Below, piece by piece: positions 48,422 to 60,479 of a stretch of DNA of 64,000 nucleotides. The notes below the pieces were generated by a model. The model did no database searches, was not told the origin of the DNA, and saw nothing but the letters and a program-made list of their open reading frames with translations. The translations under genes and the position numbers were made by a program. This DNA is from Saururus chinensis (lineage: Eukaryota; Streptophyta; Magnoliopsida; Piperales; Saururaceae), in NCBI GenBank assembly GCA_035235625.1, contig CP141142.1, positions 46,417,644-46,481,643 of the forward strand. Reading direction: 5' to 3'. Each line of letters begins with the position of its first letter. The first letter of the stretch is position 1.

Positions 48422-51400
48422 CTATATAAACCAAATAATATTTTTAAAAAACAATTATATAATTAATTGGTTTCCATGTTTGTACTGATATTACAAGATA
48501 AAAATGAAATTTGACATAACAATAATAAAAAGTTGAAAGAAAAATAATAGGTATTTTTTTTACAACTCAGTACCCCCCACACCCCCATATAATTTTACTC
48601 GTGTCACCCCAACACCCCAAAACTTCTGGAGGTTTTTTGGTGAGTTATACCCTCCGCCAAATAAAATTGATTTGGACGGAGGCCTTAAGTTCCCGTCAAA
48701 TTTTGCATATTGTGATGGTGACTACCTCCTGCCAGGAGTTTTTTAGAAGTTTTTAAGTTTCGTTGTGGGAGGTACCCACCAACAAATAAAACTGCATTAT
48801 ATAAAGAATAAAGGTCTCTATTAATGTCTACATATTGTGGCAGTGACCTCTACCTACCATAAACTATTTAAAAATTTTCTGAAGGTTTTTTAGCAAGGGT
48901 TACCATATGTCAAATAAAGCTTATTTGCACAGAGATCGTAGTTCCCCGTTAAATTCTATATATTTTTTGGCGGTGACTACCCCTCATCATAAATTATTTA
49001 GAAATTTTTCAAATAAGTAGCAGGGTAAGGGGGAGAAGAAAAATGATCATAAAAAATGAGTCACAAGCAAGGGGGAGAAGGAAATAGTTAAAGAAAGAGA
49101 GCCACAAGCAATGAGAGAGATGAAAGAGCTTACGCTAAAGGGGGGAGATTAGGAATGGGGCATTGAAATGGTATAAATAAAATTAAATTAAATAGTGGGG
49201 GATGGAGGGTATTTAGTAATTTGTTTAATTTTTTTAAGGTGTATAAAATATAGGGGACTTGAGTAAAAATTCTGGGGAAATAGCCACATTCTTTTTTTTA
49301 TTGGTTTCCCAGCAAGTAATTCACTATGTTTACCATAATTTTTTTATAACTACTTTATATACCATTGAATTGCTTGTGATAGTGTTATTAGTTACTTGGG
49401 CTCCTCCAAGTGAGAAGGCGTCAAGGAGACGGCCAAGCATAATAATTGCCCAAAGCCAAAGGGTCCCCCCTCATCAACCATTGAACCGACGAAACGGTGG
49501 TCCCTTCCCTCGCTTGGGCACAAGCCCACGGATGTACGCTCATGTTGTTGACAGGATGACAGCATCCTACTACTTCTTCACGTGCTCCCCTTCCCTTATG
49601 TGTGATGCTGTGCCCTCCACCTGTTTTTTTTGGCCCTTTTACTCTACTTCCGATTTCAAGAATTCATTGTGCAAAGAAAATCTTTAAAATTGATTGATAA
49701 GTGGGTCAGTCACAGCTAAGCTTAGATGGAGATTCCTGTAATGACACCATATAAACTAAGATACACATATTTTTTTAATTATATTTAAGAGGAGGAATAT
49801 TATCCACCAACATTTGCCAAGTTAATATCATTTACAACAAAATTATTCATACGAGATAATTGAGGTTTTTAAAAAAATGATTGAAAATTGCGCAATCAAG
49901 GAAAAGAACAAAAATTTTGAGGCCTCTTTTGGACAGAGCTTTCCGCATGCAGCAAAGGCAAGGCACTTTCCCGTTTGGATTGGTTTTTTGTCTTATTTCT
50001 TTTATGAAAAGAGAATCAAAAGAGGAGGGTATTTGGTAAATAAGAAAAGAAAATGATCTTTCTTGTAGAGCCCTCCTCAAAGGAAAACTCCGAAAGATGC
50101 TTTTTGTAGGGGAAAAAATTCATTTCCGGCACCTTTATGTTTTTTATTAAAATAGCCATCCCAAACATACTAAAGTCGGAATTCCAATTTTAAGTCTTTT
50201 AAGTGACATTTTAACTTGGGGTGACCCCTTAATAGGACGGAAAATGTTCTGCTTCATGGAGAAAGCCAGGGTCAAATAATGAATGAATACGATCATCCCA
50301 TAACAAACTACAAGAGGAAAGTAACAAAAAAGATCTCTCTCTTTCTCTCGTACACACATGATGAAGTATTTTTATACTCTACTTTGACCATGAGCCTAGT
50401 ACAAGGAATGTATAGGAGCTCTTTATTTACAAGATCGACGATGCACACACTATCATATATTAACACTTGTAATACTAATATTTACATATATGCCATTATA
50501 TAGGTAGGGTATGGGTAACCCCTTATCCATATACATGTATAAGATCGCATACACATATATTTTTTAATGTTAAAACATTATCACCTGAGTAGCACAACTT
50601 ATTAGGTAAAAAGGGGGCCCACGATGGGTTTAGGAAGATGCATACTCCAACAAATTCCCCTTTGGGCCCAGATGGAGCCATAAGCTGGGGCCCAGTATAA
50701 TGTGGCTGAAAAAATTTGTATCAAGGGATGTCATAAAATACAAACTTCTCACGTCCCCATCAAACCACTTGTTTGGCCTCAGCCGGTTGGTGGTAAGTCC
50801 TATCTCCTGCTGTTTAAGAATAAAGACTAGTGGGCAATCAATTTGAACTTTGAAGGTCGCATCCATTGGGATTAATTTCAACATGGAAATGAGCTAATCA
50901 TGATGATGAGAAGGGCTTCTTTGAGAGCATTTTCAACGGTGAAAACTTAGCTTTTTTCAGCTCCGTCGGTCTTCGCTTGCCCAATCCAAAATAGGTAAGG
51001 TATGGGTAACTCCTTATCCATACATATTATTTGTTACCAAAATTATATATAAAAATACACTTGTATATATCAAAGGATAATATCTTATATATGAAATATT
51101 TTAAAATATTTTATATTTTTATTAAAATATTTTATATTTTAATTAAGATACATTGTATATGTTTTGAGAAATATATATAAATTTATAGTACAAACTTATG
51201 GTAGAGAAAATAGAAAAATATGCGGTCAATCTTTTGTAACTTCTTATGTTATACTTGTTACATAAAGTGAAGTTTGTATATGCAATATTGTGTATGTCTT
51301 TATTGGATTGAACTTGTAATACATTGGATAAGTTTTTAAAAAATATAAATTATTTACAATAGTTTAATTATATTATTTTTTTATTTATTGATCAATTGGT

Positions 51401-51633
51401 TGTTTACCTGTTACCCACCCATTTACTCGATGAACAATAGGTAATAAATGGGTAATAAGTAAAGTATGAGTAAAATATTTAGAAGCGGGTAAAGTATGGG
51501 TAAAATATTTGGAAGTGGATATCGATGCGGGTAAAGCCTTACCTGACCTATACCCTACTCATTCACACCACTACTTGAAATATAGCTTTTCTGATGAGGA
51601 AACAACGATACATCAAGACTCTTAAACTCTATA

Positions 51634-51837
51634 TACTCATTTTGTCCCATATTAATAATTTTATTTGAAAAAATAATAATATTTAGTTAATAATGAATTT
51701 ACATTTAAAAGAAGGAAAAATAAAGTTATGATACTCTTTTTTAATTACCTTGTCACTTAAATTAAACAAAATGTAGCTATTAATATATAACATTTTTTTT
51801 TGTTAAATTGAGTGATTTATTTAAGACGGAGGGAGTA
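51634..51837. mobile_element. Stowaway-type MITE
   Basis: TA-CTCATTTTGTCCCATATTAA at the left and AAGACGGAGGGAG-TA at the right form inverted ends of a 200-bp element with TA duplications. The interior motifs (gatactcttttttaa, cacttaaattaaacaaaatg) recur in the other copies. Confidence 0.75.
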
Positions 51838-52175
51838 TATGAACTTAATTATAATTTATTAATTAATACTACTATTCAACAATTGATGATTTTTTTAATA
51901 ACTTCCATTTTGGTCCCTTGATTGAGATTGAATTGCATCGTTTCATGGCATTGGCATGTGCTGACGATGATCTAGGAAATTTAAGGTTGAGCAAACTTGT
52001 GTGTATTTTTTTAAAAAATTTGACATTCTAAAATGAAGTTGATATATGAGTACCATCATCTCTTTCAAAAATCTCACCATTAAACTTACTATGTGCATGT
52101 GCATTACTACTATTAATTTGTTGGCCCTACTATATTGAAACACATTGGTTATACCTACGGTAAATTCTAGAGTGA

Positions 52176-52320
52176 TACTCCCTTTGTCCTAAATAAATAA
52201 CTACATTTGGCAAAAGAGTTTGTTCCATATTAATAGCTACATTTTGTTCGATTTAAGTGATTAGGTACTTAATATAGAGTATCATTAGCTTATTTCTCAT
52301 TCTCTTAGATGTGGGTACAA
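52176..52320. mobile_element. Truncated Stowaway-type MITE
   Basis: The left end TA-CTCCCTTTGTCCTAAATAA is intact and the interior follows the family (ttgttcgatttaagtgatt, gagtatcattagcttattt, cttagatgtgggta), but the right end is missing. Confidence 0.65.
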
Positions 52321-54133
52321 GAGACATAAGTATTGAAATGACCTACCAATTTGTTTAAAATCATCATCATGTAGTTTAACCCAATTTCTTGAGGACAACA
52401 AAATTTTATTTTATAAGTATTTATTTATTGATTAAATTTTGCTATCCCTAACACTCATGCACTATCATCAAGGAAGCACGAATACGGATGCTGGACACAT
52501 GTACGACGATGCAGCAATTTTCAAAAATTCATGATACAATAGAGGGAGCACATGTATTAAAATATTATATATTATATATTTTTAGGAAAATTTTACATAA
52601 GTAGTTTTTCTTGAACTTTTTTATAAGTCACACGCATACAATACGTTTCTCAATAATAAGTCTTTAATTTTTTTCTATATTATACATGTTCAAATTTACT
52701 CATTTTTTACACTATTGAAAAGATCTTGACAAGTACTAATCAAAACTAGTTCTAAATATAAAGGGCACATTCATGGTGCAAAGTCCCACAATCCTCTATA
52801 ACTTAGGGCAAGCTTGTGAAATTTGGACTCATAATTACTCATTATGAAGGTATTTAGGTTAATATAGTATTTATAATAATATGTACATATAATTTATTAT
52901 CATTATAATATTAGAAGCATATATTCTTAGTGTGCAAGGGAGGTTTTATCTCTAATTTATTTTATTTGTTATCGAATTTGCATTTACATATGTATTACAA
53001 TAACACTAATTATAGGGTTATGTTGAAAACCTAGACCCAACCCAATCTAGATGAAATTGACCCGAGATTAACCCGGGTCAGCTCAAGTCCAAGAAAAATA
53101 TACTCAAATAAATCTCACATCGGGTTAGGTTAAACATGTAAAAACCCAAAACAAGACCCTACTTATGTTCCTAATTAACTTATAAAATTATATTTAACTC
53201 AATTTAATTTTAATTACTAAAACTGAATGGACCATAGAATCTCAATTTCTATTTTGGTTTATAGGGTCCTTGGTTTCTATCTCGAGTTAAATCTGAGAAT
53301 TTTGGTTCCCATTTCGGGTTGAGTCAGCTAAATTGCGTTCCTAACCCGACCCGCCGCCCTAACTAATTCTGACTCTACTTTATTCCAAATTTCAAACATA
53401 TGCCCACGATTATAGACCTTAATCACCCCACGAACAAAATTAACTATAAAGGTCTCCAAAATTCCAACCATTAGGAAGCGGCAAACCTCCATATGACCGT
53501 AATCTCTTTAATGTAAACAGTCCTTGCTGCAAATTCGAAAAAAGTATGTCTAATCCATCTCCAATTTCACCATCAATCTCCAATCAGCATTTCAGTCTTG
53601 GGCATGCAGAATGACTCATACCCCAGCCAAGCAAAAACCACTACACAAAATCATACAATATGAGCATTGCACATGCCAGTTCCCATTTCCCACAATATGA
53701 TACAAACAAGTACAAACTTATCTTGGCACAAAAAAAAGTACAAACTTATATTATCTTAGTACCAAAAAAGGAGTACAAACATAATTTTTTGTTTCCAAAA
53801 GGCAAAAATGCTATACATCCACAATGACTGTTTTAATAATGTTTTTAAAAATGATGCACAACACTATTTCACGTAAATTTTCCGTGCGAGGTGATAAAAG
53901 CCTGCAGTCAGAAACTTTTTTTGTGGGTTGGGAATGCAGTCAGAAACTTTAATAGCATGTGTGTGCAGTCCACAGCCAAAAAGTACACAACTCTCCATGA
54001 GATATTAATTACAAAGTACTGTACCATATGCTATTGCCAGGCAGCAATATACTATTGCCAGGCGGGACCAGCAAAAGGGGCAAAAACGGAAGCCACAGGT
54101 ATAAACAAAGGTTAAACCCGTAATTAACGTCAA

Positions 54134-55132
54134 TCAGTACACTTTTTTGGAAAACAAAGTCCTCAGACTAAACAGAGCTCCTCCGTTACCGTTACCGTTT
54201 ACGTTAACCACGCCCGGCCCGGAGCCTGTCTTCCCGCCACCGGCGACAGAACCGGCATCGCCACCTCCATCGTTGTCGCTCCTGCAGCTCATCTGCTGCC
54301 GGTACCCGATGCACATCGGCACGTTCAGGTTCAAAACCCTAACCCTATTACTGCCGGCGGTGCTGCTGGGGCCAGCGGGAGCGGCGGCAGCGGCGGCGAT
54401 GGGGCTGGGGTCCTTGCTCTTCCCACCCCGGCGCCGGACGTGCCAGACGGGGCTGTTCCGCCCGACGTGGACCCCGCGCGCGGGGCTGGCCGGCGTGAGC
54501 TTCCTCGCCGACGACTTGGACTCGCCGCCGGAGTTGCTCCGGGAGCAGGGCGCGCTGCTCACCTTCCTTGGCGTAGTGGGCACGGCCTTAGGGCGCGGAG
54601 CCCCGTTACCAGCCGAGCGGCTCCGGGAAAAGGGCCAGATGTTGATGTTCAGATCCGCGGCGCCCGGGACGACGGATCCGGAACCGTGCCCGCCGCCGCC
54701 GAGCCCTCTCCGCTCCTTGTGCTGCTGCTTCTTCTCCTCCCCCGCCTTCCGTTCCCCACCTAACCTGAAAATATCCTTCCACCGCTTCGACGCCGAGACC
54801 CCAGCCGGGGCCGGTTCGGGTTCCGGCTGAAGGTCGGGAGGGGCAGGGACGGAGGAGGGCGGGGGGCCAGCGGTGTTCAAGGGAAGGAGGAAGCCGTCGA
54901 CGAAGAGCTCATCAGCGGGCGAAAGATGGGTCTCGGAGAAGGAGAAGTTTCGGAACTTCCAGAACTCAAACTCGGGGGACGAGGAAGCGGAAGCCGAAGC
55001 GCAAGAATCTTGCTTCTTCCTAGGAGAAGCCGGAGCGCCACCTTGTAAGCCGAAGCCTCCGCCTTCGCCGCCGCTACTACCACCACCACCACCTGCATCC
55101 TTGTTGGGTTCATCGAGCACTTCCTCCTCCAT
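54134..55132 (-). CDS. MAKR-like plant-specific protein (332 aa)
   Basis: A GC-rich, intronless gene. The start is set at MEEEVLDEPNKD (55132), because the 95 in-frame residues upstream are low-quality and read like 5' UTR. Conserved blocks in order: FEFWKFRNFSFSE (55-67), PADELFVDGFLLPLN (72-86), SKRWKDIFRLG (115-125), NINIWPFSRSRSAGN (162-176), SSAPCSRSNSGGESKSS (192-208), GVHVGRNSPVWHVRR (220-234), VLNLNVPMCIGYR (266-278), and the C-terminus SLRTLFSKK. The PADELFxxGxLLPL box is shared with membrane-associated kinase regulators (MAKR/BKI1-related). Basic, Ser-rich linkers suggest phosphoregulation and peripheral membrane association, which is inference. Function in this subfamily is unknown to me. 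Poly-Gly and poly-Ala tracts lie at 14-26 and 246-252. Confidence 0.8.
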   Translation of the reverse strand: MEEEVLDEPNKDAGGGGGSSGGEGGGFGLQGGAPASPRKKQDSCASASASSSPEFEFWKFRNFSFSETHLSPADELFVDGFLLPLNTAGPPPSSVPAPPDLQPEPEPAPAGVSASKRWKDIFRLGGERKAGEEKKQQHKERRGLGGGGHGSGSVVPGAADLNINIWPFSRSRSAGNGAPRPKAVPTTPRKVSSAPCSRSNSGGESKSSARKLTPASPARGVHVGRNSPVWHVRRRGGKSKDPSPIAAAAAAPAGPSSTAGSNRVRVLNLNVPMCIGYRQQMSCRSDNDGGGDAGSVAGGGKTGSGPGVVNVNGNGNGGALFSLRTLFSKKVY

Positions 55133-56318
55133 TGAGACCAACCTGAAGAGAGCGGAATGCACGGACAGCTGGGGATGGAGCTGAGTGGATGTAGGAGCAG
55201 TGTGTGTTGTGTGCGGGGGAGAAGAGAAGCAGACACTCTGTGCTGCACATGGATATCGTACACTCGCGGGGCCCACCCTAGCGATTAAAGTGGCTGGGGG
55301 TGAGAGAGAGAGAACGAGTGAACCAGTTGCTTCGGAGTTTTGCTCAGGGTTTTTGTTTGGTGTGGGTGGCTGTAACAACCCGTGGGGCCCGTTCCAACAA
55401 AATCCAACTCGGCACACCTAAAATATTTTTTTTTCTTTAAATGAATGATTTTATGTTTATATGAAAATCTAAAAGGCCAATAGAGACAAGGGGAGTGGAA
55501 TGAATGAGGCCAACAAAATGGGAAGAAGGGGACTAAGTAAAGGAAGAAGATGAGGATGGAAATAAGAGGAACCATCAAGTAGAGGAGAGAAGAATGGATC
55601 ATGTAGGATGCCACTAGTTTGGGTTTTTTTAGAGCATTGTTAAACTCCACTTATGACCATTTAATTAAAACTCAACCCTAAATTCGATCTGGCCGACCTG
55701 ACTTGGCTTGACCTGATTAAGTTTTAACACATTATTTTCTTATTAGCGCTTTCTCATCTCATGAATGGGAGGTAGTCATGTCGCCGGCCATCCCCCCTAT
55801 GTTATTACAATGCTTCTCAATTAACAACTTCTATCCTCAAGTTAGGTTAATTTTTCTTTCAATTTATTGGGTTTTTATTACTTTAACTCTTATATTAGCT
55901 TAGTTAGTTCTACAGTCTCATGTGCCCACAGGAACAAAACGTTTACACTAGGTTTTGATTGGACAAAACAGGTTGGTCAGAGTGAACTTTGTTTTGAGGC
56001 CCACATGTTCTGTCTAACTATAACCCAATTATAGGTTTTGTTAGAGAGATCTGTTTGGTATATATTACTACCCTTCTTTTATGTACACAATGGTGAAACA
56101 TGTCAATATAGCAATGTATAAAAAAAGAAAATAGTTTTCTTACTCTAAAATTGTCCAACAGACCCTACAATTGAGTTTTAATTTGACATAAAAAAGTGGA
56201 GACCTCTTTATTGTTATGTAAGACCCACTTTTTTTAACAACCCAAATGTAGATTTTGTTAAACATATTCAATCCAAAATTATCAACACAAAAAAAATGAT
56301 AAATACATAAGTAACTAA

Positions 56319-56523
56319 TATTCCATTTGTTTCATATTAATAGTTATATTTGAATATATATTAATTTTTATTAAATAGTGAAACCCACATTTAAGAGGAT
56401 GAAAATTAAGCTTATGATACTCTTTTTTAAGAATCCAACTACTTAAATTTAACATAACAAAGTTATTAATATGGAAACAAATTTTTTTGTCAAATAGAGC
56501 TATTAATTTAAGACAGAGAATAT
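56319..56523. mobile_element. Stowaway-type MITE, diverged
   Basis: TA-TTCCATTTGTTTCATATTAA at the left and AAGACAGAGAA-TA at the right. The interior shares gatactcttttttaag and the acttaaatttaacataac block with the copy at 51634. The ends are worn, so it is older. Confidence 0.65.
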
Positions 56524-57384
56524 GTCAAACAAAACCTTATTACTCCAAGTTTTGTTAGAGAGATAAATGAGTCATTTGGAGTTTTGTTGGATAGAATCTT
56601 TGGAGAAATATAATTCTTCAAAAAAAAAACATCTTAGCTTACCTGTATGAAGTGGATTGACATGCTCCATTGACATTGGCTCCACATGGACCACAACCCA
56701 AAACGACACAATTGTTAGTGAAATTTCAGTTTCATGTATGTGGTGTATTCCGGATTCCAAGCCTTTTCAAAACTCTTTCCTTTCTTGGTAAAAGCTTTTA
56801 GGGAACATTTGGCCTAAATGCCTTGTGCATCACATCCTTAAGTGGAGCCCTTTGGTTGACTACCAAACTGAGAGAGGCTCTGTGGGGGGGTCACTTGTAG
56901 TGTACATCACCTCTATTATTGCTTGGTCATTACTCACTTTGGTGGCCCTATTCTCATGTTTTATGATCACTCCATCGCAATTGTCTTTGCCATACTCCAA
57001 GACCCACTGCACATGGACTAGGATGGTGTTGTCCCCTCTTTGTGATAAAATGGGTAAAGAAGTTAGGCACAGTTGTCCCTAGTGCCCAAATTTGTAAGGA
57101 TTTTTAGATTTAAACAAAAAAATAATATGAATGGAGTCTCATATTAAAATTTTATGTTCAGTATGATAAGAGACATCGGATCATGATCTAATGACTTGCG
57201 TTAAAAAAGGGCGGGCAGGTGATTTAATGCTTGACCTATGAGTAACATGAGAATCACACAGCCGGAATGAATCTTGCGCACGCACATATGCATACATAGG
57301 ACATATGTAAAAGGGATCTTAATACCAATATGTGTAATAAATTGCATCATTTTTATATTATTAAATAATTTTTTAAATAAAAAA

Positions 57385-57470
57385 TACTCCCTCAGTTTTA
57401 TTTAATAATTTTATTTAATTTTTTAATATAAATAAATAAAGCTATTGATGTAAGAGGAAGGGAATCTATT
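57385..57470. mobile_element. Stowaway-type MITE fragment
   Basis: TA-CTCCCTCAGTTTTATTTAA at the left is a good Stowaway end. The copy is only about 85 bp and ends in a worn GATGTAAGAGGAAGGG. Confidence 0.5.
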
Positions 57471-57881
57471 GCTAAACTGGTGACGGAGATGGATGCGAGA
57501 AAGAAGAGGAATTTTGTTAGGATACATGTGCATTGGTGGAGTGGGACCCATCCTTTGTGTACATCTAGTGTCACGTGATGTGTGTAGCAGGGCAGTCTTT
57601 CGCTTTCTTCTACATGGGTGGCCCGATTTGTACGAAAATTTCATTTTGTTTCTTTTTGTCAGGGCAAGGGCAGCTTTGCACGGCAAAAATTACCTTCTTA
57701 ACGACCATCTCATAGAATTGCACCAGCTTAATGAAAATGGTGAGTTACACATTTGAAAGATTTAACTGCATTTGGTCATTTCCACACTTCCCTGTTAATT
57801 AGTATTCGAAATATTTGACTATAATTGGTAAATAAGTTTACAAATGAATTAATGATTGGCCATTAATTCTTGTAACATTTG

Positions 57882-57997
57882 TAAACTCTCTTTGTCCCAT
57901 ATTAATAGCTCTATTTATTTTTTTTAATTTATTTTAAAAATTAAATAAAACTATTAATCTAAGTTACAATGAGTACTAATTTAAGATAGAAAGAGTA
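57882..57997. mobile_element. Short Stowaway-type MITE
   Basis: The left end AACTCTCTTTGTCCCATATT and right end AAGATAGAAAGAG-TA form worn inverted ends of a 116-bp copy, about half the usual length, so probably internally deleted. Confidence 0.5.
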
Positions 57998-58704
57998 CTA
58001 ATTTGCCAAGAAATTCAATATCCCATAGGGATTTTGCCTATATATGACATTTTGCCTATCAGCTTGGGAACAATTTAGCGAAACCACCATAATTTAGTGG
58101 CAAAAAGTACAAATTTGCCAATAAATTCATAAATTTCGAATTAGTAAATAATTCTCATTCTTTTCACATGTATCTTGCATTGTTTGAGGAATTCGTGACA
58201 ATTAACTTTTTAACCTAATTAGCAAAATGGTCATTTTTTTTACTTAACATACTAACAAACAAACAAACACCGTAGAAAGCCACTTATCCAATAAGAGGAG
58301 GAGGCCTCGGGCCTCCCAATTTAATATTTGTAATTTTTAAAATGTAATTTATGTGTTATTATTTTCAAATTTATATGGTCGATTTTCTTTATGTTGTGGG
58401 CCCAACTTTTTAGGGTGACAATTAGTTAACCCTAGCAAGAGATACTATGGGTTACTCTATTAATAAAAACCATGGTAGTGCCTAGTTAAATTGTCTCATA
58501 GCTAAGTGAAGGGCTTCGTGGGCCCCACTCTTCTACTCCATGGTCCATTGCCCTTGACCTCCCCTAAACACGGGCCCATGACCATCGCTAGCCAACCCAT
58601 TGATCACCCCATCAACTGCCACTTTGACCAAGATAATTTGGACCACTTAAACATATTTCACTTACATTTTTTATGCCGAAACCTATTTGCATTCTCATAA
58701 AGAT

Positions 58705-59844
58705 TGTAAAATCCACTACTCTTGTAATTTTTGGATATTTTTTTATTTTCTTTAATATTTTTTGATAGTTTTAGATTTTTTTTAAGTAGGTATAAAGATA
58801 AGAAATTAGGTCATGCATAAGGAGATGGGAGCCCAATTGAGGGACATCCAGGTGGGAGTTGACTCCCACTCTAGGGAGGCATATATATTCTCCTTTTTGT
58901 GAGAGAAATATGTTGGTAATTTTGGTACATCCCTATGCAAGACAAGAAAAGACAAGAGTTGGGATGATCATTCCTTACAAAATATAAAGTATAACATTTT
59001 TTTTATGTGTGAGATAATTCTATCTTGATTAATTAAGACTAGTCTTTATAATTTGTGATAGGATGGTGATGATTATTTAAAATTTAAATCATTTGATTAA
59101 TTCGCAAATAGAGAAGCCAACTTAAAATTTATTAAAAGAAAAAGAATTGTCATGAAAAGTGGCTACAAATTGAAAACATAAAATATAATAATGAAAACTC
59201 CTTATGCAACACAAAATTTCATCGGCTTGAATATGACTTCCTCTTCTTTCTTCACTTGATGCAACACCTTTTTTTTGTCTTTAAGTTCCTCCAGCTTCTT
59301 CAATTTTTTGATTGAATGAAGACCAAGGTTTTTTGGAACTTCGGGATTGCCTTTAGTGGAAAATGAGCTTCAAGATTTTTTGTGAAAACTTTTGTATGTG
59401 TGGAGTCTTGATGAAGTATTTTGTAGATTTTGAAGCCCTCCTTGTGTAGGAGTAGGGGGTATTTATAGTAGCATGCATCAGTTAGATATTAGAGTAGTGG
59501 GGTTAAGGTTGTGGTAAGTATTTTAAGGTGGCAAGGACTAGTAAGTTAATGACCAACGAGTATGGGGTTTAGTTCATTGTTTCTGCAATTGTAGTAAATA
59601 ATTGTATCTTTGGCGTGAGAGTCATATTTATGATTTGTTTTTAAATTGATAACAAACTTGTAATTAGATGGATAACATGTTATTTAAAGATTTTATAGAT
59701 ATGTAATTATATCACATATTTTGATATTCGTATTTGGGAACCTCAATTATCATGACCTTTTGCTTTGTATTTATATATAAAAAAATCTTCATGATTTACC
59801 GTTTGTGTTATTTAAAAAGTGTTTAAAAAATATAAGTCATGACA
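58705..59844 (+). mobile_element. LTR remnant of the 21.6-25.1 kb family
   Basis: It starts TGTAAAATCCACTAC and ends TATAAGTCATGACA. The last 270 bp follow the 3' end of the LTRs at 21572-25089 and 30418-34592 (gatggataac, gatattcgtatttgggaacctc, ttatcatga). It is much shorter than those, and its flanks (AAGAT / ACCAT) match poorly. Old and broken. Confidence 0.5.
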
Positions 59845-60027
59845 ACCATTTCTCACATATTTTGGTCCACAATATTTAATTGGGAAAATTATTAAAATAA
59901 TAATTAAAAAAATATTTACCGAAATATACCACTTTGGGAAATATTTCCTAAAGTGGTGTTCATTTTTGCCATGCAGGCGCCAGCCAAGTAGCTGGCGCCA
60001 GCGTGGTTTTTTTTTTTTTTTTTTAAG

Positions 60028-60205
60028 TTGATTTCGTCGTTTAGAATGACGAAATTGATTTTAATACGATTTCATCGTTCTAAACGACGAAACCGTTTAT
60101 TAAGTTGATTTCGTCGTTCTCAACGACGAAACTGCCATACTTGGATGATTTCGGCGTTCGGTCTTGGAACAACACTGATTTCGTCGTTTAGAACGACGAA
60201 ATCAA
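60028..60205. repeat. Subterminal TTTCGTCG/CGACGAAA palindrome array
   Basis: At least four inverted pairs are present: GATTTCGTCGTTTAGAATGA followed by CGAAAT, then GATTTCATCGTTC..AACGACGAAA, GATTTCGTCGTTC..AACGACGAAA and GATTTCGTCGTTTAGAACGA followed by CGAAATC. Each could form a short hairpin or serve as a paired protein-binding site. Compare the arrays at 8.80, 19.85, 26.40 and 27.07 kb. Confidence 0.7.
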
Positions 60206-60327
60206 ATTAAATTTTTTTAAATTTACCCTTTAAATTAGATTTTATCACCTGTCCCTGTTCATTCATTCATGTCCCTGTTCATTCATTCAAACACAGATGT
60301 ACATGCACAAATTCATTCATTCCACCC

Positions 60328-60413
60328 ATAACAAATATCACCATAACAAATATCACTATCACAAATATCACCATAACAAATATCACTATCACGAATATCA
60401 CCATAACAAATAT
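60328..60413. repeat. Short tandem repeat, unit CATAACAAATATCAC
   Basis: About five to six 15-bp units with small changes (cataacaaatatcac, tatcacaaatatcac) lie just after the PMD coding end on the minus strand. Confidence 0.75.
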
Positions 60414-60479
60414 AAGTAAAGTACATCATAGAGGAGTAACAAATACAATACATCACAAGTAATATCATAATCTCCTACG

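Larger units (their letters stand above)
48422..54133. other. Long AT-rich spacer with MITEs
   Basis: No convincing gene. Two Stowaway-type MITEs are listed separately. Similar blocks TAGGTARGGTATGGGTAACYCC followed by TTATCCATA occur at about 50503-50533 and 50993-51021. A block with alternating GGGTAA motifs at 51415-51570 and a GGTTGGGTC-type stretch at about 53015-53365 look like further worn MITEs. Confidence 0.4.
55133..58704. other. Upstream region of MAKR-like gene, MITE-rich spacer
   Basis: The first 300 bases are the likely 5' UTR and promoter of the MAKR-like gene (a (GA)n run at 55303-55316 could matter for it). The rest is AT-rich with several Stowaway-type remnants listed separately. 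No further exon is supported. Confidence 0.4.

Noticed and set aside
49259-49687. 142-codon plus-strand ORF
   Set aside because: The middle part looks mildly protein-like, but no family, no splice context and a T-rich start; not enough to call.
54147-54830. 227-codon plus-strand ORF over the MAKR-like gene
   Set aside because: Antisense of a GC-rich coding region; the minus-strand product carries recognisable conserved blocks and this one does not.
55133-55417. N-terminal extension of the MAKR-like ORF
   Set aside because: Adds 95 residues with no conserved character before a good MEEEV start; reads like 5' UTR.
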